DNA from: Desulfosediminicola flagellatus
Lineage (GTDB): Bacteria > Desulfobacterota > Desulfobulbia > Desulfobulbales > Desulfocapsaceae
DNA length: 64,000 nucleotides
Assembly: GCF_005116655.2 (NCBI RefSeq)
Contig: NZ_CP050698.1
Span: 4,380,001-4,444,000, forward strand
Direction of reading: 5' to 3'
The notes beneath the pieces are model-generated. The model ran no database searches and was not told the DNA's origin. It was given only the letters and a program-made list of their open reading frames with translations. Within the stretch, counting starts at the first letter, position 1; each line of letters begins with the position of its first letter. Both the position numbers and the translations under genes were made by a program. Shown one piece after another: positions 53,573-61,922 of this stretch.

Positions 53573-53980
53573 TTACTTTCCTAAAAATTCAAGCTCATTA
53601 CGAATATCACCTTCAAGCACAACCGACTTGCCGCTTTTATCAATAATTACAAAGGTGATAGATGCATCTGCCGCCACCTCGCGGGTTTCCTTAAAGAGGA
53701 TTTCCTGCTTTAGCACAGCACTTTTAGTATTAATCTTTTCTATTTCAGTTGTGACAACAACAGTTTCACCAACCTGAACCGCTTTACGGTAATTAACGTT
53801 TATATTAACAACAAGAAAGCCCAACCCCCTGGCTGCCCAATCCCGGAGATCGATCTTTGATTCCATCTTCGCCCAACGATCTTCTTCAAAAAATTCAAGA
53901 TATCGCGCGTTATTAACATGACCATAAAAATCGGCATGATAACCGCGAATTTTTATTTCAGTTTCCTTTTCCATGTACAC
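53573..53980 (-). CDS. Acyl-CoA thioesterase, 4HBT/YbgC-like hotdog protein
   Basis: 135 residues. The hotdog signature HADFYGHVNNARYLEFFEEDRW near 15 carries the catalytic Asp of the 4-hydroxybenzoyl-CoA thioesterase type. The GTG at 53980 has GGGAG 4 nt upstream; an ATG at 53974 is the alternative. It hydrolyses acyl-CoA; substrate chain length is not readable. It follows the acyl-CoA oxidation genes in the same direction after a 320-nt gap that contains only the 12-bp palindrome at 54190. Confidence 0.9.
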   Translation of the reverse strand: MYMEKETEIKIRGYHADFYGHVNNARYLEFFEEDRWAKMESKIDLRDWAARGLGFLVVNINVNYRKAVQVGETVVVTTEIEKINTKSAVLKQEILFKETREVAADASITFVIIDKSGKSVVLEGDIRNELEFLGK

Positions 53981-54189
53981 AATTCTCCCACAGAAATTCC
54001 TGTATTTTAAATCTGAAAATTCCCAAACAAAAAACGTTGTTTCAAATAACTACTTCAAATAATAATCAAATTTTAATAATTCCAGAGAAGCATTAACCAC
54101 AATACGGAAACCAGGTTTCTATCAGTGGCTCTATAATTCCACTTCCAGACGATCGTGAATAAACATTAGTAGATATCCAACAACACTTG

Positions 54190-54219
54190 CGCGAATTAGA
54201 TTCGCGCATCTAATTCGCG
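54190..54219. repeat. Perfect 12-bp palindrome in a 320-nt non-coding gap
   Basis: CGCGAATTAGAT and ATCTAATTCGCG form a perfect stem around TCGCGC. No T-run follows on either strand, so a standard intrinsic terminator is unlikely; an RNA processing signal or protein site is possible. The rest of the gap (53981-54303) is AT-rich and shows no gene. Confidence 0.6.
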
Positions 54220-54303
54220 TAACATATCAACACGAACAAACACCTTCCCTCCGCAAAATTTCACAAATCGGGAATATTAACATTTACAGTAGTTATTTGA
54301 AGT

Positions 54304-54615
54304 TCACCCCTCTTTCCCGAAACATTTCAAAAAAGTCTGCAGTGAACCGGGATTGTTCGATTTGATTGTCCCTGAAAGAAAATCCTTCATACCCGGGCGA
54401 TACCCGTCCTGCCATATCTTCACAAAAAATTCAGGACTAGTCTTACAAACACAGTCAGCACTGTCGATTGTTTTACCATCTGACACAGAACAGTTGTCAG
54501 GCGAAATCATCACGGTCTTTTTGGTATCACCAAGCGAAAAATAGAAACTCACAGGTTCCTGAGTTGCACCAGCAACAAAGGCTTCCGGCAACTCTTGAAA
54601 GATATCATTTATCAT
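54304..54615 (-). CDS. SCP2 sterol-carrier-like protein
   Basis: 103 residues, the usual stand-alone SCP2 length. FYFSLGDTKKTVMISPDNC, the central beta strands and the C-terminal DFLSGTIKSNNPGSLQTFLK follow the family pattern, though the KMF segment is replaced. SCP2 folds bind acyl-CoA or other lipids. It is 55 nt downstream of etfA and thus likely the last gene of the acd-etf cluster. AGAGGA precedes the ATG. Confidence 0.82.
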   Translation of the reverse strand: MINDIFQELPEAFVAGATQEPVSFYFSLGDTKKTVMISPDNCSVSDGKTIDSADCVCKTSPEFFVKIWQDGYRPGMKDFLSGTIKSNNPGSLQTFLKCFGKEG

Positions 54616-54670
54616 TGTGCATTATCCTCTTATGGGTACCTTGAATAGTATTTCAAGGTACCCTTCTGGT

Positions 54671-55585
54671 TTATAACGCCGCGACTTTTTCCTTTAACAA
54701 AGGAATGAACAGTTTCAGGTCAGCAACCACCAGTACATCGGCAACCTCACCAATTGGCGCATCTTTATCGGTATTGACCGCTACAACAAACTCAGATTTT
54801 TTCATACCTGCCAGATGCTGGATAGCACCGGAAATACCGCAAGCAACATAGAGTTTAGGTGCAACAGTCTGGCCGGTTGTACCGACTTGACGATTATGCT
54901 CGACCCATTCACTATCGACAACAGGGCGACTGGCGCCATATTCGCCACCAAGAGCTTTGGCAAGATCGGCAATCATAGCAACGTTCTCAGGCTTACCAAT
55001 ACCGCGACCAGCACTGACAATGATCTCTGCTTTGGAGAGATCGACACCACCACTCTCAGCTTCTTCATAACCGGTAAAGACGATGCGCCCTTCACCATCA
55101 ACGACTATATTCTCAACAGCAGGTGAGCCGCCTGATTCAACCGTACTGAAAGCACCAGCCTGAAGTGTTACCACGGTCTGCCCAGTGTTACATTTCACTG
55201 TACGTCTCAACTTAGAGTTACATACAGGGACAACCATCATATTATCTTTAACCTCTACAACTTCAGATACCTGAGCCGCTTTCATTGCATAAGCAACGCG
55301 TGGCGCAAGGTCCCATCCGTATGAGGAGTGCGATACAACAACCATATCCGGTTGCTCTTTCGCCACAATCTCCATAATCAGTTTCTTGTGCAGGTCAGGA
55401 TTATATTCGCCGCATACTGCTGCATCAGCGAGATAAAGTTTCCCGTCATACTTGGGTAAGGCACCGTCGTTACCAGCGAGAAACATCACCGATTCAGCAC
55501 CCATCTTCTCCGCAAATCCGAGTAACTCTGTGTAACCCGAGAGTAACTTTCCGTCCCTATATTCAGCAATCAGCAATAATTTCAT
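54671..55585 (-). CDS. etfA: Electron transfer flavoprotein alpha subunit
   Basis: 304 residues. The C-terminal FAD domain has the signature region LYVACGISGAIQHLAGMKKS and VAVNTDKDAPIGEVADVLVV. VSAGRGIG, near 190, is the usual FAD-domain start. It accepts electrons from acyl-CoA dehydrogenase with EtfB. AGGAGG precedes the ATG. The gene lies 9 nt after etfB. Confidence 0.96.
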   Translation of the reverse strand: MKLLLIAEYRDGKLLSGYTELLGFAEKMGAESVMFLAGNDGALPKYDGKLYLADAAVCGEYNPDLHKKLIMEIVAKEQPDMVVVSHSSYGWDLAPRVAYAMKAAQVSEVVEVKDNMMVVPVCNSKLRRTVKCNTGQTVVTLQAGAFSTVESGGSPAVENIVVDGEGRIVFTGYEEAESGGVDLSKAEIIVSAGRGIGKPENVAMIADLAKALGGEYGASRPVVDSEWVEHNRQVGTTGQTVAPKLYVACGISGAIQHLAGMKKSEFVVAVNTDKDAPIGEVADVLVVADLKLFIPLLKEKVAAL

Positions 55586-55594
55586 GATCTCCTC

Positions 55595-56368
55595 CTATTT
55601 CAGTACGGTGGTTTTGTCTTTGAGAATACTGATCAGTTTATCTGCCAGCTCTCCCGCCTCACCTTCCAGCACCAGGCCACCGCCCTTCTTCTCCGGAAAG
55701 TACATTTCCGCAGTCTGCTGACGCGCATCCACTTTCAATAAATCTGCTACCGGAATGGTAAGCAGCTCTTTTTTCTTAGCCTTCATGATGTTTGGCAAGG
55801 TCGGGTAACGTGGAGTATTCAATCCAAGTTGGCAGGTAACAACCGCAGGGGCCTTAACTGTTACATTGGCCTTAATACCGCCTTCAAGTTCCCGCTTTGC
55901 TTTAATGGCACCATCTTCGTAGACGAAATCAACGATGGTGGATACGCTTGGCAACCCGAGCATCTCTGCAACCAGCACGCCAACCTGTCCACTACCTCTG
56001 TCCTGTGACTGCATACCCGTAAAAATAACATCAAAACCTTTATCGCCTGCATATTCAGCGATCACACCGGCTATTTGATACGGTTCTTTATTCCACGATT
56101 CATCATCACCAATATGAGCACCACGGTCACAACCCATAGCCAGCGCTTTTTTCATCGTTTCTTTGACTTTATCCGAGCCGATACAGAGAACAGTTACATC
56201 AGCGTCTTTAACCTGCTCTTTAAGACGAACTGCCTGCTCAACACCATATTCATCATACTCATTCATTCTCCAGGCCAGGTCCTGATCGTTGTACCAGGTA
56301 CCGCCATCAGCTACTTTAAACTTTGATTCCATATCTGGAACCTGCTTTATACAAACCAGAATCTTCAT
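55595..56368 (-). CDS. etfB: Electron transfer flavoprotein beta subunit
   Basis: 257 residues. MKILVCIKQVPDMESKF, MNEYDEYGVEQAVRLKE, GMQSQDRGSGQVGVLVAEML and the C-terminal ITCQ-like VTCQLGLNTPRYPTLPNIM are all conserved in EtfB. TGGAGGA precedes the ATG. It follows the FeS membrane oxidoreductase gene by 59 nt, in the order acd, oxidoreductase, etfB, etfA. Confidence 0.96.
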   Translation of the reverse strand: MKILVCIKQVPDMESKFKVADGGTWYNDQDLAWRMNEYDEYGVEQAVRLKEQVKDADVTVLCIGSDKVKETMKKALAMGCDRGAHIGDDESWNKEPYQIAGVIAEYAGDKGFDVIFTGMQSQDRGSGQVGVLVAEMLGLPSVSTIVDFVYEDGAIKAKRELEGGIKANVTVKAPAVVTCQLGLNTPRYPTLPNIMKAKKKELLTIPVADLLKVDARQQTAEMYFPEKKGGGLVLEGEAGELADKLISILKDKTTVLK

Positions 56369-56427
56369 ATTCTTCCTCCAGTAGCAAGTATGGGAGTCTA
56401 CTTCACATGTGGCCGTCCAGGAAAGTC

Positions 56428-58419
56428 CTAGAGTCGTTCAGCCAACAGCTCAGCAATATCTTTCGGTTTCAATTGTTCTTCGACTTCTGCACCTTTCACA
56501 CCATCCTCAAACATTGTCAGACAGAACGGACAGTTAGAGACAAGTACATCTGCTCCGGTCTCGACCGCCATGTTGACACGTTTAATATTAATTCGTTCAC
56601 CAATTTTCTCTTCCGCCATGATGCGTCCACCACCGGCACTGCAACAAAAACCCTCACTGCGATTTTTTTCCATCTCGGTGATTGTTCCACCTGCTGCTTT
56701 TATCAATGCTCGTGGAGCATCGTAAATATCATTATGCCTGCCAAGATAACAAGAGTCATGATAGGTGCATGACAGTCCTTCACTCTTGATCTTCAATTTG
56801 CCGGACGTAATAAGTTGCTCAAGAAATACTGTATACGTCTCAATTTCTGCATTGAGTTCGAAATCACGGTAATCTTTTTCAAGCGTGTTGTAGCAATGCG
56901 GGCAGGTTGTAACGATCTTTTTGACCCCGTATCCGTTGATCAGCTCGACGTTTTCCATGGCGAGACTCTGATACAGATATTCGTTACCCATTTTACGCAT
57001 CGGCTCTCCGCAGCATTTTTCTTCTTTACCGAGAATACCAACCTTCACACCAGCAGCCTGACAAAGCTTCACAAAGCTTTTGGCTATAGCTATATTGCGT
57101 TTATCAAAAGAACCGTAACAACCAACAAAGTAGAGAATGTCCACGTCTGGATCTTCAGCGAGTGTTTTAACTCCCATCTCCTCAGCCCAGTCACCACGTG
57201 TGGCATAGCCGATTCCGAGTGGGTTACCGTTCACCTCAGTGGCTTCCATGGCTGCCATGACCTCTTCACCCGGGAACTCACCTTCCATAAGCACCATGGA
57301 TCGGCGCAATTCTACAATTTTGCTTACATGTTCAATTGAGGCCGGACATATCTCCTGACAAGCCCTACAGGTTGTACATGACCAGAGAACATCTTTAGAG
57401 ATGGTATCTATCAAATTTGCATCAGGTGTATTAAACGCCACCTCACCAATCTGATTGACAACCTTCATCGGTGAGAGCGGTTTATCTGTAGCCCATGCAG
57501 GGCAACGATCCTGGCAACGCTTACAGAGCGTACATGCATCGGCGTCAAAAATATCTTTCCAGGTCAATTCTGCAACGGATGTGGCACCGAATGTCTCAGC
57601 ATCCTCATCTTCAAGGTCAAGTGAAGTGAGCTTGCCCTTTGGTCCACGATCGGCAAAGAAGTAGTTTGCACTGGTGGTGAGGATGTGGCGGAACTTTGTA
57701 AACGGGATAAGCGCTATAAATCCCATCACCAACAAGAGATGGAACCACCAGGTCAGCTTATGCATCAACCTCAGACTGTCTTCTCCCATCCAGGATATAG
57801 ACTGTGCCAGCAAATGCCCGACCGGAGACCAGGCTGCCACAGGGGTGCCGAGTTCGGTAACTGCCATACGGCTTCCCTCGATGACAAAACCGGTAAGCAA
57901 AATGATGGTCATCAAACCATGCATTATTGCGTCATCAGTTTTAGTCTCAAGCCCTTCGGGCCTGAAGAAATAGCGCCGCACAAACAGGGCGCTGAGCATG
58001 ACAATCGAGACAACTCCTGCAATATCAAGAGTTATCGAAAATACTTTATAAAAATTACCTACCAGAAACTTATAACCAAAAAGCAGGTCGGTAAAATCAG
58101 CCTGAAGAACAATCAGGGTCGTACCTATGAGCAACGCAAAAAATCCCCAGAAAAAGAGGCCATGAAACATTCCCGGAACTTTTACATTCGTTACCTTTTT
58201 CTGCAGTAAAGCATTGACCAGCATATCACGAACACGTTCAGCCGGTTGATCGATCCGATTAAGAGGCAATCCCTGTCTGTACACTTCACGACGTTGCAAA
58301 AACATTTTTACAACAACTCCGATTGCAACGATCACAAGAAGATACATAGGGACTAAGGTCCCGGCTCCGTGGCCTACATTCCAGTATATCTCGCGTGTAA
58401 ATTCCATTATATTCTCCAT
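56428..58419 (-). CDS. Membrane FeS oxidoreductase linking ETF to quinone (EMO-type, NarI-CCG fusion)
   Basis: 663 residues. The N-terminal ~255 have five or six membrane segments and a NarI/HdrE-like haem b pattern. Two 4Fe-4S motifs follow: CTLCKRCQDRCP near 295 and CTTCRACQEICP near 350. Two CCG motifs are at CCGEPMRKMG (about 475) and FCCSAGGGR (about 605). This architecture is known as the ETF:(methyl)menaquinone oxidoreductase of Geobacter and sulfate reducers, used in acyl-CoA oxidation. Either the ATG at 58419 or that at 58407 has a usable GGAG. The operon context with acd and etfBA supports the role. Confidence 0.92.
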   Translation of the reverse strand: MENIMEFTREIYWNVGHGAGTLVPMYLLVIVAIGVVVKMFLQRREVYRQGLPLNRIDQPAERVRDMLVNALLQKKVTNVKVPGMFHGLFFWGFFALLIGTTLIVLQADFTDLLFGYKFLVGNFYKVFSITLDIAGVVSIVMLSALFVRRYFFRPEGLETKTDDAIMHGLMTIILLTGFVIEGSRMAVTELGTPVAAWSPVGHLLAQSISWMGEDSLRLMHKLTWWFHLLLVMGFIALIPFTKFRHILTTSANYFFADRGPKGKLTSLDLEDEDAETFGATSVAELTWKDIFDADACTLCKRCQDRCPAWATDKPLSPMKVVNQIGEVAFNTPDANLIDTISKDVLWSCTTCRACQEICPASIEHVSKIVELRRSMVLMEGEFPGEEVMAAMEATEVNGNPLGIGYATRGDWAEEMGVKTLAEDPDVDILYFVGCYGSFDKRNIAIAKSFVKLCQAAGVKVGILGKEEKCCGEPMRKMGNEYLYQSLAMENVELINGYGVKKIVTTCPHCYNTLEKDYRDFELNAEIETYTVFLEQLITSGKLKIKSEGLSCTYHDSCYLGRHNDIYDAPRALIKAAGGTITEMEKNRSEGFCCSAGGGRIMAEEKIGERINIKRVNMAVETGADVLVSNCPFCLTMFEDGVKGAEVEEQLKPKDIAELLAERL

Positions 58420-58538
58420 TCAGCTCCGTTAACTCTTCCGCCCACTCTCTTTGCCACACGGACGCCTCGCAAACGCCCGCCAGTACTCCTGAAGACAAAA
58501 GCACTTTCCATTTCTTCAGGTTAACAGCTTAAAAAATA

Positions 58539-59684
58539 CTATCGAGTAAGTGCGGAGCCTATAACAAGCCTCTGAACCTCACTCGTTCCTTCATAAATTT
58601 CAGTGATTTTCGCATCCCGCATCATACGTTCCACTGGAAATTCTCTCGTGTATCCATACCCGCCGAATATCTGCACAGCCTGTGTTGTTACCTTCATGGC
58701 GGTTTCGCTTGCCATCAGTTTTGCCATGGCTGACTGCTGTGAATAACTCTGACCGCTGCTTGCCCGATAGGCCGCGTTATACACCATCAATCGTGCAGCC
58801 TCTATCTGGGTTGCCATGTCAGCAAGTTGAAACTGTACGCCCTGAAAACGGGCAATCGGGCTGTCAAACTGCTTACGCTCTTTGGCATAATCGACTGCAG
58901 CATCAAGAGCTCCCTGGGCAATTCCCAGAGCTTGAGAGGCAATACCTATACGTCCGCCATCAAGTGTCTTCATTGCCACCCTGAATCCATCGCCCTCGTC
59001 ACCGAGAAGGTTCTCAAACGGTATCCGGCAATTTTCAAATACAAGTTCAAGAGTTGGAGAGGAGCGGATGCCCATCTTCTCTTCTTTTTTGCCAAAGGTA
59101 AATCCCGGTGTTCCTTTCTCAACAATAAAGGCACTGATACCGTGATGTTTTTTCGCCTCTTTATCTGTTCTGGCAAAAACGATGTATGTATCGGCTTCTC
59201 CGCCGTTGGTAATGAATATTTTGGTGCCGTTCAGAATCCACGAGTCATTATCACGCACTGCTGTGGTTTTAGTGCCACCGGCATCAGATCCTGCAGCTGG
59301 CTCAGTAAGGCCGAAAGCCCCCATTTTATCGCCCGCAGCCAGGGGAACAAGATATTTCTTTTTCTGATCTTCTGTGCCAAACAGAAAAATAGGATTTGCT
59401 CCAAGAGAAAGATGGGCAGAGAGGGTGACTCCGGTTGATGCACACACCCTTGAGAGCTCTTCAACAGCAATGGCATAGCTTATATAGTCTGCACCCGCCC
59501 CGCCATATTCTTCTGGGAAAACAATTCCGGTCAACCCCAATTCAGCCAGCCTGCCAAACATCAGCTCGCGGTCAAATCGTTCCAGCTCATCGCGCTCTCT
59601 GGCAGACGGTGCGACTTCTTTTTCGGCAAACTCCCGAACCATGCTGCGTATTAGCGCCTGTTCTTCAGTTAAATCGAAGATCAT
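58539..59684 (-). CDS. Acyl-CoA dehydrogenase
   Basis: 381 residues, full length for the family. FGLTEPAAGSDAGGTKTTA binds FAD, the SxxS signature is present, and the catalytic Glu is in KITEIYEGTSEVQRLVIG, the position used by short/medium-chain and glutaryl-type enzymes. MRDAKITEIYEGT places it near butyryl-CoA or isovaleryl-CoA dehydrogenases; the exact substrate is not certain. AGGAGAAAG precedes the ATG. It leads the minus-strand cluster acd, FeS oxidoreductase, etfB, etfA, SCP2. Confidence 0.95.
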   Translation of the reverse strand: MIFDLTEEQALIRSMVREFAEKEVAPSARERDELERFDRELMFGRLAELGLTGIVFPEEYGGAGADYISYAIAVEELSRVCASTGVTLSAHLSLGANPIFLFGTEDQKKKYLVPLAAGDKMGAFGLTEPAAGSDAGGTKTTAVRDNDSWILNGTKIFITNGGEADTYIVFARTDKEAKKHHGISAFIVEKGTPGFTFGKKEEKMGIRSSPTLELVFENCRIPFENLLGDEGDGFRVAMKTLDGGRIGIASQALGIAQGALDAAVDYAKERKQFDSPIARFQGVQFQLADMATQIEAARLMVYNAAYRASSGQSYSQQSAMAKLMASETAMKVTTQAVQIFGGYGYTREFPVERMMRDAKITEIYEGTSEVQRLVIGSALTR

Positions 59685-59754
59685 ATCTTTCTCCTGAGAG
59701 TAATAAGAGCTTCCAAGCCTATTCTGTCCATCTTATTGACCTATATAAACAAGG

Positions 59755-59771
59755 CTTACGTAAAGGTCAAG
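59755..59771 (-). promoter_or_regulatory. Operator candidate 1, upstream of acyl-CoA dehydrogenase
   Basis: On the minus strand this reads CTTGACCTTTACGTAAG. TTGACC could itself be a -35 box, followed after 17 nt by TATATA. A second TTGACC at 59736-59741 on the opposite strand makes an inverted pair around the promoter. The TTACGTAAAGGTCAA 15-mer (59756-59770) recurs exactly at 59885-59899. The position between -35 and -10 is typical for MerR operators. Confidence 0.6.
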
Positions 59772-59883
59772 TGTTTTTCTTTGTACCTCTTTTTGCATAA
59801 GATCGCTTAATGTATATAAAACAATTCGATTATCCATTTTTGTTTGACATCAACAGAAAGCTTATGCTACTTTGAACTCGTGA

Positions 59884-59900
59884 ATTACGTAAAGGTCAAT
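59884..59900. promoter_or_regulatory. Operator candidate 2, upstream of merR
   Basis: ATTACGTAAAGGTCAAT shares 15 consecutive bases with the site at 59756-59770. TTGACA at 59844-59849 lies upstream on the plus strand as a possible -35 box for the merR gene. It sits 153 nt before the regulator's start and may give autoregulation. Confidence 0.55.
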
Positions 59901-60052
59901 CATCACTTTTGATCTTACCAGAGAATCCTGCCAGTTCTACTCAGAAATCCGGTTTGAACTGACTGTGATGCCCTCACTTACGCGGGAAAGTCCTCATCAG
60001 GTTACACCAATACGGCAGAGTAGAATTGTCCCTGCCCATAAAGGAAAACAGC

Positions 60053-60454
60053 ATGACCAGTAAAAACGAAGCATCGACCCAAATAGGAGAACTCGCCAAA
60101 CAGCTAAATATCACTACCCGGACAATTCGCTACTATGAAGAGATCGGGTTAATGGGAGCGACAGAACGACTGGGAGGCGGTACCAGAACATATAATGTAA
60201 ACGATGTATTACGCTTGAAATTCATTCTCAAGCTCAAACAGCTTGGAATTTCTTTAAAAGAAATCCAGGAACTCTCTGATATATTCGATATTAACGCCCA
60301 AAACTTCAAGACCATAACCCCCAAACTGATTGAGATTCTCGACCAGCATATCTCAAAAGTAGACGCTAAAATGGCCAGCCTATCGTCTCTTAGGCAGGAT
60401 ATTGTTGAATATCGTGTACGAATCACTGATATGCTCGCGAGCAGACAGCAGTAG
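60053..60454 (+). CDS. MerR-family regulator of the acyl-CoA oxidation genes
   Basis: 133 residues from the ATG at 60053 (AGGAAAACAGC upstream). The winged helix-turn-helix is at about 9-76: TQIGELAKQLNITTRTIRYY, EEIGLM, RTYNVNDVLRLKFILKLKQL. A dimer helix follows at about 90-125. There are no cysteines, so a metal ligand is unlikely. Cys-less MerR proteins of this length beside acyl-CoA dehydrogenase genes include LiuR, which controls branched-chain amino-acid and fatty-acid oxidation. The gene is divergent from acd with two matching operators between. Confidence 0.9.
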   Translation: MTSKNEASTQIGELAKQLNITTRTIRYYEEIGLMGATERLGGGTRTYNVNDVLRLKFILKLKQLGISLKEIQELSDIFDINAQNFKTITPKLIEILDQHISKVDAKMASLSSLRQDIVEYRVRITDMLASRQQ

Positions 60455-60576
60455 CCCGAACATCGTACATTACAAGCACAACTTACAAACCCGGTAGTCC
60501 CCACCACTACCAGTGTTTATCAGTCATAAATATTACTACCTGCTTATGTTGTATTAATGATCTTTTGACAGCTGTA

Positions 60577-60586
60577 ACCTTTACGT
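60577..60586 (+). promoter_or_regulatory. ACCTTTACGT element upstream of the iron alcohol dehydrogenase
   Basis: TGTAACCTTTACGTTCC shares the core of the merR/acd operators. It lies 185 nt before the dehydrogenase start in a 316-nt spacer that otherwise shows no gene. TTGACA at 60565-60570 lies just upstream. Confidence 0.4.
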
Positions 60587-60770
60587 TCCTTTGTCGTTCC
60601 GTCGCTTTTTGCCTTACCTTTTCTCTTATCATTTTAGTCTTAACAATTACTACACGCCTTAGCTTCCAACGTCTCTCATTTGACAAACCCTATCTGGAAG
60701 CTGATAATTAAGTACTACTTATAGATTTATCATCATCCCTCTACGTTAATCGAAAGATTGGAGCTATTTT

Positions 60771-61922
60771 GTGCTGGAACTTCGTAAATTTGTAGCACCT
60801 GAATATATATTCGGTGCAGGCGCTATCGATCTGGTGGGTCAATATGCTCATAATTTTGGTGCAAGAAAAGTTTTCATAGTCACAGATCCGGGTGTTATTA
60901 AGGCTGGCTGGCTTGAGAAAGTCCAGACACGTATAGAAGCCGAAAATATTCGGTGCTGCATTTTCTCAGACATATCACCTAATCCACGGGCAGAAGAAGT
61001 AATGGCCGGTGCAGAAAGGTATGCTGCCGAGAATTGTGACGTTATCGTTTCCGTTGGAGGAGGAAGTCCAATGGACTGCGCTAAAGGTATAGGCATTGTC
61101 GTAAATAACCGAAAGCATATCCTCACATTTGAAGGGATTGATATGGTGCCTATCCCCGGGCCTCCGCTTATTTGCATCCCTACCACTGCAGGAACATCAG
61201 CCGATGTCTCACAGTTCGCAATCATCAACGACACACAGAATCGAGTAAAGAAAGCAATCATAAGTAAAACCACAGTTCCGGATATTGCTCTCATTGATCC
61301 TGCCACAAGCCTCACTATGGATCCCTATCTTACATCCTGCACAGCCATAGACGCTCTCGTACATGCTATTGAGGCCTACACTTCAACTGCCAACGCTCCG
61401 ATGTTTGATCTACACGCACTTGAAGCAATACGGTTGATTTCATCAAATCTTGAAAAAGTACTTCAATCACCTGACGACCTTGAACTACGTAGCAGAATTA
61501 TGCATGGCAGTCTCCAGGCAGGCCTCGCATTCTCAAACGCCAGCCTGGGTGCTGTTCACGCAATGGCTCACAGTCTTGGCGGATATCTTGATCTGCCACA
61601 TGGAGAATGCAATGCAATTCTGCTCAATCACGTCATGGAGTTCAATTATCAGCAGACGTATGAACGATATGCTGACATAGGCAGAGCCCTGGGACTGGAC
61701 CCGGGCAAAAGAAACAAAAAAGAGGTAAAAAATTCAATACTTAATGAAATAATACGGCTCAAAAATACTGCCGGAATAACCAGAACGTTAAAAGAACGAG
61801 GTACCTCAATATCAGACATTCCTCAACTTGCAGGAAAAGCAATACATGACCCCTGCATGGTTACCAATCCCAGAATGCCGGTGCAACGCGATATAGAGGT
61901 TATTTATGAAGAAGCCCTCTGA
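60771..61922 (+). CDS. Iron-containing alcohol dehydrogenase
   Basis: 383 residues, family length. The NAD-binding GGGSPMDCAKGIGI, PTTAGTSADVSQFAI, and the iron ligands in the HAMAHSLGGYLDLPHGECNA segment are intact. Substrate range in this family is wide (ethanol, butanol, propanediol, lactaldehyde). The start is GTG with TTGGAG 8 nt upstream. Its 3' end overlaps the next kinase gene by 17 nt, which ties the enzyme to a signalling protein. Confidence 0.93.
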   Translation: MLELRKFVAPEYIFGAGAIDLVGQYAHNFGARKVFIVTDPGVIKAGWLEKVQTRIEAENIRCCIFSDISPNPRAEEVMAGAERYAAENCDVIVSVGGGSPMDCAKGIGIVVNNRKHILTFEGIDMVPIPGPPLICIPTTAGTSADVSQFAIINDTQNRVKKAIISKTTVPDIALIDPATSLTMDPYLTSCTAIDALVHAIEAYTSTANAPMFDLHALEAIRLISSNLEKVLQSPDDLELRSRIMHGSLQAGLAFSNASLGAVHAMAHSLGGYLDLPHGECNAILLNHVMEFNYQQTYERYADIGRALGLDPGKRNKKEVKNSILNEIIRLKNTAGITRTLKERGTSISDIPQLAGKAIHDPCMVTNPRMPVQRDIEVIYEEAL

